This document shows, one piece after another, positions 7,276 to 15,516 of a stretch of DNA of 16,539 nucleotides. Positions within the stretch are counted from its first letter, which is position 1; every line of letters begins with the position of its first letter. The notes beneath the pieces are model-generated. The model was not told where the DNA came from. It saw only the letters and a list, made by a program, of their open reading frames with translations, and did not search any database. Both the position numbers and the translations under genes were made by a program. Source of the stretch: Bacteroidia bacterium (GTDB lineage Bacteria; Bacteroidota; Bacteroidia; UBA8524); assembly GCA_023277325.1 (NCBI GenBank), contig JALRIQ010000085.1:1-16539 (forward strand). Direction: 5' to 3'.

Positions 7276-8199
7276 TTGACAAAAAATCAACTTAAAATCG
7301 TCTTTATAGGTACTCCTGATTTTGCTGTTGCGTCATTCAAGGCAATTCTTGATGCAGGCTTTAATGTGGTGGCAGCCATTACCGCTCCAGATCGTCCTGC
7401 CGGACGGGGACTCAAGTTGCAGGAGTCAGCAGTGAAGAAGTTTGCTGTAGAAAATGGAATTCCAGTTCTTCAGCCTACAAATTTGAAAAACCCTGATTTT
7501 CAAGAAGAACTCCGTTCATACCAGGCCGATATCCAGGTGGTTATTGCGTTTCGGATGCTTCCAGAGTCTGTTTGGTCCATGCCTAAATTTGGCACCTTCA
7601 ACCTTCATGCTTCCTTGTTACCGGCTTACCGTGGGGCTGCTCCAATAAATCGGGCAATCATGAATGGAGAAACGGAAACGGGGGTGAGTACTTTCTTTCT
7701 TCAGCATGAAATCGATACGGGAAATATCGTTTTCAGCGCGAAGACGGCGATTGATCCTGATGAAAATGCAGGAGAGCTTCATGACCGCCTGATGGAATTG
7801 GGTGCTGGTTTGGTGGTGAAAACTTTGGAAGCGGTTTGTGAGGGTGAATACCCGGAAACACCGCAGGTTATGAGTGATTATATTCCTCTGGCTCCGAAGA
7901 TTTTTAAGTGTGATTGTCGCTTAGACCCGAACTGGCCAATTGAAAAACTATTCAATCATATTCGCGGCTTGAGTCCATATCCTGGTGCCTTTACCAATTT
8001 TCGCGACAAGCAGTTGAAGATTTTTGCCGCAGAAAAGCTGGAAAAAGAGGCATCCAAAGCAGTTGGAGAATGGGAAATTATCGATAGAAAGGCCCTTCAT
8101 TGGCATTGTTCGGATGGTGCATTGAATATCACCGACCTCCAATTGGAAGGGAAACGGCGAATGAAAACCGAGGAATTGCTCCGCGGATTGCAATTGTAA
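7276..8199 (+). CDS. fmt: Methionyl-tRNA formyltransferase
   Basis: Fmt transfers a formyl group from 10-formyltetrahydrofolate to Met-tRNA(fMet), making the bacterial initiator tRNA. The 307-residue length is usual. The N-terminal Rossmann formyltransferase domain shows IVFIGTPDFAV (8-18), PDRPAGRG (38-45) and NLHASLLPAYRGAAPI (109-124). The catalytic trio of the E. coli enzyme (Asn106, His108, Asp144) maps to Asn109, His111 and Asp147 (HEIDTGNI). The C-terminal tRNA-binding domain starts near residue 210. The only reasonable start is TTG at 7276: an in-frame TAA lies at 7261-7263 and no ATG or GTG lies between it and the conserved KIVFIG. It is divergent from the large secreted protein and followed after 70 bases by the PNGase F-like gene, probably a separate unit. 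Confidence 0.96.
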   Translation: MTKNQLKIVFIGTPDFAVASFKAILDAGFNVVAAITAPDRPAGRGLKLQESAVKKFAVENGIPVLQPTNLKNPDFQEELRSYQADIQVVIAFRMLPESVWSMPKFGTFNLHASLLPAYRGAAPINRAIMNGETETGVSTFFLQHEIDTGNIVFSAKTAIDPDENAGELHDRLMELGAGLVVKTLEAVCEGEYPETPQVMSDYIPLAPKIFKCDCRLDPNWPIEKLFNHIRGLSPYPGAFTNFRDKQLKIFAAEKLEKEASKAVGEWEIIDRKALHWHCSDGALNITDLQLEGKRRMKTEELLRGLQL

Positions 8200-8227
8200 C
8201 GCGTGGAAACTCGTCGTTTTGAGGGCC

Positions 8228-8235
8228 TAAATTTG
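8228..8235 (+). promoter_or_regulatory. Candidate -7 element (TAAATTTG) of the PNGase F-like gene
   Basis: This is an exact TAnnTTTG match in the 70-base gap after fmt, 34 bases before the ATG at 8270. A second, poorer octamer, TAATATTG, at 8258-8265 is too close to the start codon. No -33 box is seen at normal spacing. Confidence 0.4.
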
Positions 8236-8269
8236 TCCTTCTCTTAGGGAAATATCCTAATATTGTAGG

Positions 8270-10468
8270 ATGAATAAAGTATTACTTGGCGCTCTTTTAT
8301 TCTTCTTGCCTCTTTCTATTTTGGCCGGCAATGGAGACACCATGAATGTTCGCACCCACAGTCGCGTGCATATGAACTGGAATGGTAATTATGATCAAAA
8401 AGTATTTTTCCCGACTGCAGGGAAAACATACCAACGGGTAAAAATGCACTATACCTTGGGATGTCCGGATAAGGGATGTTCAGAGTGGGATTATACGGTA
8501 TTGGCCTATCTCCTTAACCCTACTGGAGTGATGGATTCTACCCGCAGAACAGCCCCTACCTATAAAGTGGGCTCTGCGACACCCGACTCTTTTGTGTATT
8601 CAAATGATACCATCTATTCCTATTTCTATAATGCCGGGATACCAGGTATTGACTCTACAGCCGATATGCCTGTTCAATTGATTTTGTTCGGTGACGTTTC
8701 AAAACCGACTACTGCAACAGATACCTTAGAAGTTTGGAATGCCATGCGCTACCGTCCGGTTTATGACATGAATGGAGTACAAATTGATTCCAGCCTTGTA
8801 ACGTATGATCAAATCATCTATAAAGGAGAACACGTGTGGTACCAGGTTTTCGAAGTTGTGAATAATTTGGAACTAGGCCGTTTAATTACTCCCTATGCAG
8901 CTGATAAAGACAAAACCTGGGAGTTCACTTATACCTATGATGTAACGGAGTTTGCTCACTTATTGGAAGATACTGTTACCATTCGGAGTCGTTTTTCTGG
9001 ATACCAGGATGGATTTACCTGTACCATCGATTTTGAATTTGTAGAAGGTGAGCCAGCCATGAAATGTGTTGAAATCATCCCACTTTGGCAGGGTTCATTT
9101 CCTTATGGAGAACAAAAAGGAATTGAAGAGTACCTGGTAGCAAGGAAATTCAATTACACCAAAACAGCAACCTCGCATGTGAAAATGCGTGTGATACAAA
9201 CAGGCCATGGATTTGGGGGAAATGAAAACTGCGCGGAATTCTGTGCCAAAGACCATTATGTAAAAGTAAATGGCGATCAGAAGTACAAGACCCTGATATG
9301 GAAAGACAATTGCGGAAGTAATGCGATTTACCCGCAGCCAGGAACCTGGTTATACGATCGTGCAAACTGGTGTCCTGGAGAAGCAGTAACGCCGAACGAC
9401 TATTGGTTGGATGATTTCTTGGTGGACGGTGAAAACACAGTCGACCTCGACATGCAGCCATTCACAGATATCAATAACAACAATAACTCCTATATCATCA
9501 GTGGATTTTTGATGGTGTATGAAGAAAATCCGGATGCGATTGTGGATGTGGCTTTGGAAGAAATTATTGCTCCAAGTTCAAAAAACAATTTTGTCCGCTT
9601 TAACCCGACATGTGGATTGCCACGCGTTTTGGTAAAAAACACCTCGATGAAGACGGTGAATACCATTGTCTTCAAATTCGGAGTAAAAGGAGGAAACATG
9701 ATTTCCTGGGGCTGGAACGGAGAAATTCTTCCTTATGAAAGCAAGGAAATTGAGTTGGCCTACCCAGATTGGACTGGAGCAAGCGTAGGAGAATTTGTGG
9801 TGGAAATTGAGTCGGTAAACGGTGCTGCAGACGGAAATGCATTCAACAATAAGTTGGAGTCGCAGTTCGAATTGACCCCTGAATACCCAGATGAAATTCA
9901 GATTTGGTTCAAGGCCAATAATAAAGGAAGTCAAACAACCCTGAGCGTGCACCAGTTGGATGGACGTGTAATTTGGTCGCGAAGCAATTTTAATAACGGA
10001 GAAAGTACCAAAGACACTGTTCGTTTGGTGGAAGGTTGTTATTATTTCAAAGTAGCCGATTCAGAAAGAAATGGATTTAAGTTCTGGGCCAATAACGATG
10101 GTACCGGTTCCTTAACTCTTCGCAGGAATACGGGGCAGTTGATTAAAGCAATCGACGGTGATTTCGGAACAGACTTTATTCAGCACTTTACAGTAGGTCA
10201 CCCATTAGGAATGGAAACGGCAACTATTGCTCCTTCACTGAAGGTATATCCAAACCCAACGAAAGGGAAGTTTATTACCGAGTTTGAAGCGCAGGGAACG
10301 GCACAAATACGTATTCTGGATATTCAGGGGAAAGTAGTTGTTACTAAATCCTTTGAAGGGCAGGGTATGATGCAGGAAGAATGGAAACTTGAAGTGAAGC
10401 CAGGAATTTATTTTATAGAATATAACGGACCGAATGGTCGGGTCGTTGAAAAGATAAGTATCGACTAA
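8270..10468 (+). CDS. Secreted peptide-N-glycosidase F-related protein with T9SS type A sorting domain
   Basis: This 732-residue exported protein has a signal peptide at about 1-19. It resembles PNGase F, which cuts N-glycans from asparagine of glycoproteins. The N-terminal domain contains CPDKGCSEWD (65-74), GRLITPY (203-209) and DVTEF (224-228). The C-terminal domain (about 265-418) contains CAEFC (321-325), CG (348) and WCPG (367-370). From my recall of the PNGase F sequence, catalytic Asp60 maps to Asp74 and Glu206 to Glu323. All three disulfide pairs are matched (65/70, 321/325, 348/368). About 110 extra residues lie between Asp74 and Arg204, and the position of Glu118 appears to be Arg241. 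Two further beta-rich regions (about 420-640) precede a type A T9SS sorting domain (657-732; VYPNPTKGKF, then PGIYFIEY). Fold assignment is firm; glycosidase activity is uncertain. Confidence 0.88.
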   Translation: MNKVLLGALLFFLPLSILAGNGDTMNVRTHSRVHMNWNGNYDQKVFFPTAGKTYQRVKMHYTLGCPDKGCSEWDYTVLAYLLNPTGVMDSTRRTAPTYKVGSATPDSFVYSNDTIYSYFYNAGIPGIDSTADMPVQLILFGDVSKPTTATDTLEVWNAMRYRPVYDMNGVQIDSSLVTYDQIIYKGEHVWYQVFEVVNNLELGRLITPYAADKDKTWEFTYTYDVTEFAHLLEDTVTIRSRFSGYQDGFTCTIDFEFVEGEPAMKCVEIIPLWQGSFPYGEQKGIEEYLVARKFNYTKTATSHVKMRVIQTGHGFGGNENCAEFCAKDHYVKVNGDQKYKTLIWKDNCGSNAIYPQPGTWLYDRANWCPGEAVTPNDYWLDDFLVDGENTVDLDMQPFTDINNNNNSYIISGFLMVYEENPDAIVDVALEEIIAPSSKNNFVRFNPTCGLPRVLVKNTSMKTVNTIVFKFGVKGGNMISWGWNGEILPYESKEIELAYPDWTGASVGEFVVEIESVNGAADGNAFNNKLESQFELTPEYPDEIQIWFKANNKGSQTTLSVHQLDGRVIWSRSNFNNGESTKDTVRLVEGCYYFKVADSERNGFKFWANNDGTGSLTLRRNTGQLIKAIDGDFGTDFIQHFTVGHPLGMETATIAPSLKVYPNPTKGKFITEFEAQGTAQIRILDIQGKVVVTKSFEGQGMMQEEWKLEVKPGIYFIEYNGPNGRVVEKISID

Positions 10469-10473
10469 ATGAG

Positions 10474-10502
10474 AAAGGCGGGAATTCAAACCCGCCTTTT
10501 TT
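10474..10502 (+). terminator. Terminator between the PNGase F-like and Smr genes
   Basis: AAAGGCGGG (10474-10482) pairs perfectly with CCCGCCTTT (10491-10499) across an 8-base loop, with Ts to 10502. It starts 5 bases after the PNGase F-like stop. The convergent Smr gene ends at 10501, so the element touches its stop codon. On the minus strand it has only three Ts and is likely weaker. Confidence 0.9.
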
Positions 10503-11016
10503 ATTTCAATACGATTTCTATCCCATGCGGTGGCTCAAGTGCTACTTTCAGAACTTTCAAGTCTCTGCACTGCGGATAGGTTTTAAGCAGGTTTAAGCAG
10601 GCTTTATGCAAGGTACCGGTCCCTTTTCCATGAATAAGTGTTATGCCCTTGTGAGATTCTCTGAGAGCAACGGCAAGTCGTTCTTTCAGATAGTCCAGCT
10701 GAGCTTCTAATGGCGAACTATTCGCGCTCTTAAATCGTGCTGGTAGCTTCTCATAATGCAGGTCGATACGGATTTGGGTTACTTTTATGGGAGCGTGCCT
10801 TTTATCCGTTTTAATTGGACTGGAATTTTTAATCTCCAAGGGATTTAATTGGTCAAGCACCACCTCACTGCAAAGGATATTCAGATCCATATCGAATTCT
10901 TCTTCATGCACCATGAGGTAGCCGGCATCCAAAATCTTCACCACAACAGCAACCAATTCTGTATTTTTTCCTCTTACCCGATCTCCAACCTTAAAGCTGT
11001 ATTCATTCTCCGCCAT
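10501..11016 (-). CDS. Smr-domain protein (stand-alone, DUF2027-like)
   Basis: This 171-residue cytosolic protein has an N-terminal segment FKVGDRVRGKN...VVVKILDAG (about 8-33), like the beta-barrel start of Bacteroidota DUF2027 proteins. A C-terminal Smr domain follows (about 81-171) with the hallmark DLH at 85-87 and HGKGTGTL at 129-136. Smr domains are found at the end of MutS2 and alone, and several have nuclease activity on DNA or RNA; here there is no MutS part. I chose ATG 11016 because translation from there starts just before the conserved segment. A start at 11055 would run into the divergent neighbour's coding region. The gene faces away from the FAD oxidase gene with a 30-base gap. 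Confidence 0.87.
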   Translation of the reverse strand: MAENEYSFKVGDRVRGKNTELVAVVVKILDAGYLMVHEEEFDMDLNILCSEVVLDQLNPLEIKNSSPIKTDKRHAPIKVTQIRIDLHYEKLPARFKSANSSPLEAQLDYLKERLAVALRESHKGITLIHGKGTGTLHKACLNLLKTYPQCRDLKVLKVALEPPHGIEIVLK

Positions 11017-11023
11017 GAATGCG

Positions 11024-11031
11024 TAAATTTG
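11024..11031 (+). promoter_or_regulatory. Candidate -7 element (TAAATTTG) of the L-2-hydroxyglutarate oxidase gene
   Basis: This is an exact TAnnTTTG match inside the 30-base divergent gap, 15 bases before ATG 11047. If used, transcription would start within about 10 bases of the start codon. A -33 box would have to lie in the first codons of the Smr gene, and no TTTG is seen there. Confidence 0.4.
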
Positions 11032-11046
11032 AACTCGAAAATACGC

Positions 11047-12249
11047 ATGCAACACGACATAATTATTGCCGGTGGTGGAATCGTAGGATTGGCCACTGCA
11101 TACCGACTACTTGAAAAGAATCCAGACCTCAAGGTTTTATTACTTGAAAAAGAAGGAAAAATCGCGGCCCATCAAACGGGACATAATAGCGGGGTCATCC
11201 ATTCGGGCATTTACTATAAGCCGGGTAGCTTAAAGGCAAAAAATTGCATTCAGGGGTATCATGATTTGCTTGAGTTTGCTAACAAGCATGATATTGCGCA
11301 TGATCTCTGTGGAAAGATCATCGTAGCGACTACACCATCAGAAGTTGCTGCCATGGAGAAAGTACTTGAAAGAGGAATAGCAAATGGTCTTCAAGGCTTA
11401 AAAAAGTTGAATCAAGGAGAACTAAAAGAGCATGAACCTCATGTGCGTGGTGTTGAGGGTATTTTTGTTCCTCAAACTGGTATTATCGATTATATAGAAG
11501 TTGCCGCAAAATATGCCTCTGAGTTTGAGCGCATGGGAGGGGAGATAAAATTGAATACCCTGGTAACCGGATTAAAGCGTAATTCAAGCTCTACCGAAGT
11601 AAGAACGGAAGGGGCTACTTATGCAGCCCGCTTGTTCATCAATTGTGGTGGACTTCTATCCGATCGTATTGCACGCTTGAATGAAAAGAACCTGGATGTA
11701 AGGATTATTCCTTTCCGTGGCGAATACTATAAGATCAAGGAAGAAAGAAAAGGCTTGGTTAAAAATTTGATTTATCCGGTCCCTGATCCGAATTTTCCTT
11801 TTTTGGGGGTACACTTTACCCGCATGATTGATGGAGCTGTAGAGGCGGGTCCGAATGCGGTATTTGCCTTTAAGCGCGAAGGGTATCACCGCTCCGATTT
11901 TGACTGGAAAGATTTTCAAGAATCCATTTCCTGGAAGGGTTTCCGAATGGTGGCGGCCAAGTATTGGAAAACGGGAATGGGTGAATTCTACCGTTCCTAT
12001 TCAAAGGCGGCATTTACAAAAGCATTACAGGCATTGATTCCAGATATTCGTGAAGAAGATTTAGAGCCAGCTGAAGCGGGTGTTCGTGCTCAGGCATGCA
12101 GCCGCGATGGTGGATTGGTTGATGATTTTCTGTTTTCTGAATCTGCTGGAATCATTCACGTGCTTAATGCACCGAGTCCAGCGGCTACGTCCTCTTTATC
12201 TATCGGAACTACCATTGCCGATAAGGCCTTGGTTCAGTTGAAGGCATAA
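11047..12249 (+). CDS. lhgO: L-2-hydroxyglutarate oxidase (FAD-dependent, LhgO family)
   Basis: This family oxidises L-2-hydroxyglutarate, a by-product of 2-oxoglutarate reduction, back to 2-oxoglutarate. In characterised members electrons pass from FAD to oxygen or the quinone pool. The 400-residue protein has an N-terminal dinucleotide-binding loop GGGIVG (9-14), an acidic strand end LLLEKE (31-36) and the family block HQTGHNSGVIHSGIYY (42-57). The second FAD contact region is at INCGGLLSD (198-206), and the C-terminal part has GVRAQ (345-349) and NAPSPAATSS (374-383). The start is ATG 11047, directly before the DIIIAGGG strand. The frame is open upstream to 10849, but that part lies over the Smr gene and matches nothing. 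Related DAAO-fold oxidases are possible, but the HNSGVIH block strongly favours LhgO. Confidence 0.93.
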   Translation: MQHDIIIAGGGIVGLATAYRLLEKNPDLKVLLLEKEGKIAAHQTGHNSGVIHSGIYYKPGSLKAKNCIQGYHDLLEFANKHDIAHDLCGKIIVATTPSEVAAMEKVLERGIANGLQGLKKLNQGELKEHEPHVRGVEGIFVPQTGIIDYIEVAAKYASEFERMGGEIKLNTLVTGLKRNSSSTEVRTEGATYAARLFINCGGLLSDRIARLNEKNLDVRIIPFRGEYYKIKEERKGLVKNLIYPVPDPNFPFLGVHFTRMIDGAVEAGPNAVFAFKREGYHRSDFDWKDFQESISWKGFRMVAAKYWKTGMGEFYRSYSKAAFTKALQALIPDIREEDLEPAEAGVRAQACSRDGGLVDDFLFSESAGIIHVLNAPSPAATSSLSIGTTIADKALVQLKA

Positions 12250-12271
12250 AAAAAGCCGACATCGTCGGCTT
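12246..12271 (-). terminator. Terminator of the MORN-repeat gene, reaching the lhgO stop codon
   Basis: AAGCCGAC (12253-12260) pairs perfectly with GTCGGCTT (12264-12271) around a 3-base loop. Read on the minus strand it is followed by a run of Ts (complement of the A-run 12248-12254), giving a good terminator for the minus gene ending at 12302. On the plus strand CTCTTCTC follows, so it may help end lhgO transcripts less efficiently. The T-tract overlaps the lhgO stop codon. Confidence 0.8.
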
Positions 12272-12301
12272 CTCTTCTCATCCCATAGTGGGTTTCTTGT
12301 A

Positions 12302-12757
12302 TTAGTATGTTTTACTAGAAACGAGGTTACCTGAGGCATCCCATTGGTTCCAGGTACCACTGCGCTCTCCATCGGTATAGTGCATCTCAAACAACTTGTT
12401 TCCGGCATTGTCGAAAATCACCCATTCGCCATGTTTCATACCGTCTTTGAAGCTCGCTTTTCCAATAACGGTCCCTGTCTTGCTGTATTTGGTCCAAACA
12501 CCAGATTTGGCACCAATGGTATAGTTTCCTGATTCCATGATTTCGCCAGACTCATAAAAGAATTTGGCTTGACCGATGATACGGCCTTCGATAACATTGA
12601 ATTCCGATTGAACTGTTCCGTTCTCGTAGTGTGTTATATAGCGTCCGGAATATAGATTACCGTTCGCATCGTAAAATAGTTTTACGTCGTTACCATTGGT
12701 GGTAGCCATCGCTGTAAGAGCGAAAAACATGAATAGAAGTGTGAATAGTTTTTTCAT
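12302..12757 (-). CDS. Exported MORN/YwqK-type repeat protein
   Basis: This 151-residue protein has a signal peptide at 1-18 (MKKLF, hydrophobic core, AMA). The mature part is almost wholly about five repeats of roughly 23 residues (starting near 38, 61, 85, 109 and 132). The pattern is G-x-W/A-x-x-[FY]-x-x-x-G-x-[LIV] followed by a short strand ending D-G, e.g. HGEWVIFDNAGNKLFEMHYTDG at 109-130. This is the MORN_2 variant often annotated 'YwqK family antitoxin', but no toxin partner is visible and the signal peptide argues for an envelope or secreted role. The start is ATG 12757, which sits at the signal peptide; a longer frame to 12811 adds only AT-rich promoter sequence. The ligand is unknown. 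Confidence 0.82.
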   Translation of the reverse strand: MKKLFTLLFMFFALTAMATTNGNDVKLFYDANGNLYSGRYITHYENGTVQSEFNVIEGRIIGQAKFFYESGEIMESGNYTIGAKSGVWTKYSKTGTVIGKASFKDGMKHGEWVIFDNAGNKLFEMHYTDGERSGTWNQWDASGNLVSSKTY

Positions 12758-12777
12758 GGCTTGTGCGTTTATTAAAT

Positions 12778-12811
12778 CAAAGTTAACAATTAATTTGGTA
12801 TAAATTAACAA
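12778..12811 (-). promoter_or_regulatory. Candidate promoter of the MORN-repeat gene
   Basis: On the minus strand TAACTTTG (12785 down to 12778) is an exact TAnnTTTG match 20 bases before ATG 12757. A TTG at 12811-12809 lies 23 bases upstream of it, at the edge of accepted spacing for a -33 box. The surrounding sequence is very AT-rich and carries phased TTAACA motifs. Confidence 0.42.
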
Positions 12812-12821
12812 TTCGTTAACA
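12783..12821. repeat. Helically phased TTAACA motifs upstream of the MORN-repeat gene
   Basis: TTAACA occurs at 12783, 12805 and 12816, i.e. spaced 22 and 11 bases, about two turns and one turn of the helix. The first two copies extend to TTAACAATT. They overlap and lie just upstream of the candidate -7 box. They could be a regulator site, but AT-rich DNA yields such words by chance fairly often. Confidence 0.35.
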
Positions 12822-12846
12822 TTAATTCATAAAACATGCCAAATTA

Positions 12847-12863
12847 CCTCCCGTGATGGGAAG
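12847..12863 (-). terminator. Possible weak terminator after the carboxypeptidase-like-domain gene
   Basis: On the minus strand a 6-bp stem (CTTCCC with GGGAGG, including one G-T pair) and a 5-base loop lie 23 bases after the stop at 12887, followed by TAATTT. The T-run is poor, so read-through into the MORN-repeat gene is possible. Confidence 0.3.
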
Positions 12864-12886
12864 TCTCCAAAATTATTTCCTAAAAA

Positions 12887-13231
12887 TTAAAGGGAAGATT
12901 GTGGTTCTAATGAAATCGTTAATTTCTTAGAGTCTTTGTTTTCAGTGGGGTCTAGCTGAATTTGTTTTTCCTTATATGAAATGGTGGAAACAGAGAGATT
13001 TACTTTTCCATTTTTGGGAAAAGGAATTTCAAATTGACCATCTAAATTAGTGTAAAATACACCAGCATAACCTTGAACACGAACAGAGACTCCTGCAAGT
13101 GGTTCACCGCTCTCGTCCAAAATGATTCCTTCAAGTTGAACGGTTTCGTCTTTATCATTTCCAGCAAAGCTCGGCGAAGTGGCCAAGATGCTTAGCGAAA
13201 ACAAACAGATAAAAAGGCGTTTCAGTGTCAT
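12887..13231 (-). CDS. Small exported protein with a single carboxypeptidase-regulatory-like domain
   Basis: This 114-residue protein has a signal peptide at about 1-23 (SFA-G). One beta-sandwich domain of the CarboxypepD_reg-like type follows (about 32-109): VQLEGIILDESGEPLAGVSVRVQG, then NLDGQFEIPFP. In Bacteroidota this domain usually forms the N-terminus of TonB-dependent (SusC-like) outer-membrane receptors. Here it stands alone, with no plug or barrel after it, so it is a minimal exported version of unknown partner. The start is ATG 13231; a frame to a TTG at 13243 adds only four residues. The -7-like octamer and about 130 bases separate it from its neighbours, so it may be a separate unit from the MORN-repeat gene downstream. 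Confidence 0.82.
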   Translation of the reverse strand: MTLKRLFICLFSLSILATSPSFAGNDKDETVQLEGIILDESGEPLAGVSVRVQGYAGVFYTNLDGQFEIPFPKNGKVNLSVSTISYKEKQIQLDPTENKDSKKLTISLEPQSSL

Positions 13232-13240
13232 AACTTGGAA

Positions 13241-13248
13241 CAAAAGTA
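13241..13248 (-). promoter_or_regulatory. Candidate -7 element of the carboxypeptidase-like-domain gene
   Basis: On the minus strand TACTTTTG is an exact TAnnTTTG match, 9 bases before ATG 13231, so the transcript would be nearly leaderless. No -33 TTTG at the right distance. The rest of the gap 13249-13400 is AT-rich; I see no gene or RNA in it. Confidence 0.35.
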
Positions 13249-13400
13249 TCGGCGCAATATTATGTGAATGTTAAGGAACTGTGACCGCCTTATGAAATGT
13301 TATAATATGAAGAAAATCAATTGAATAAAATTCAAAAAAATACAGAATTTGACGAGTTTCTACTTTAATTATCCGGGCAATGTTCTGGACAATGGTACAA

Positions 13401-13432
13401 ATAAAAAAGACAGCCTTTTGGGCTGCCTTTTT
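13401..13432 (-). terminator. Terminator of gyrB
   Basis: AAAAAGACAGCC (13404-13415) pairs with GGCTGCCTTTTT (13421-13432) with one A-C mismatch and a 5-base loop. Read on the minus strand it ends in six Ts and lies 24 bases after the gyrB stop. It is nearly symmetrical and also has a T-run on the plus strand, although no plus-strand gene ends here. Confidence 0.85.
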
Positions 13433-13455
13433 ATGGGTATTAGTTGATTTGAGTA

Positions 13456-15459
<2,004 letters not shown>

Positions 15460-15516
15460 TTAAATCTATGCTTTCGAGCGGTTTAAAAGGCTTACTTTTC
15501 CACAAAAAACGGTGGA

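Noticed and set aside
10849..11046. 5' extension of the lhgO frame by 66 codons
   Set aside because: It runs antisense through the Smr gene, has no LhgO similarity, and ATG 11047 sits exactly before the FAD-binding strand.
11017..11055. N-terminal extension of the Smr protein to a start at 11055
   Set aside because: It would overlap lhgO coding sequence and add 13 residues outside the conserved domain; ATG 11016 fits better.
12302..12757. Calling the YwqK-like gene an antitoxin of a toxin-antitoxin pair
   Set aside because: The protein has a signal peptide and no adjacent small toxin-like gene is present.
13249..13400. A small RNA or short gene in the gap between gyrB and the carboxypeptidase-like-domain gene
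   Set aside because: Only very short frames (about 11 codons) and no promoter-plus-terminator pair on the plus strand; nothing supports transcription.
15500..15515. Hairpin CCAC...GTGG between the pseudouridine synthase and gyrB genes as a terminator
   Set aside because: Only 4 bp of stem with an 8-base loop and no T-run after it on the minus strand; too weak to call.
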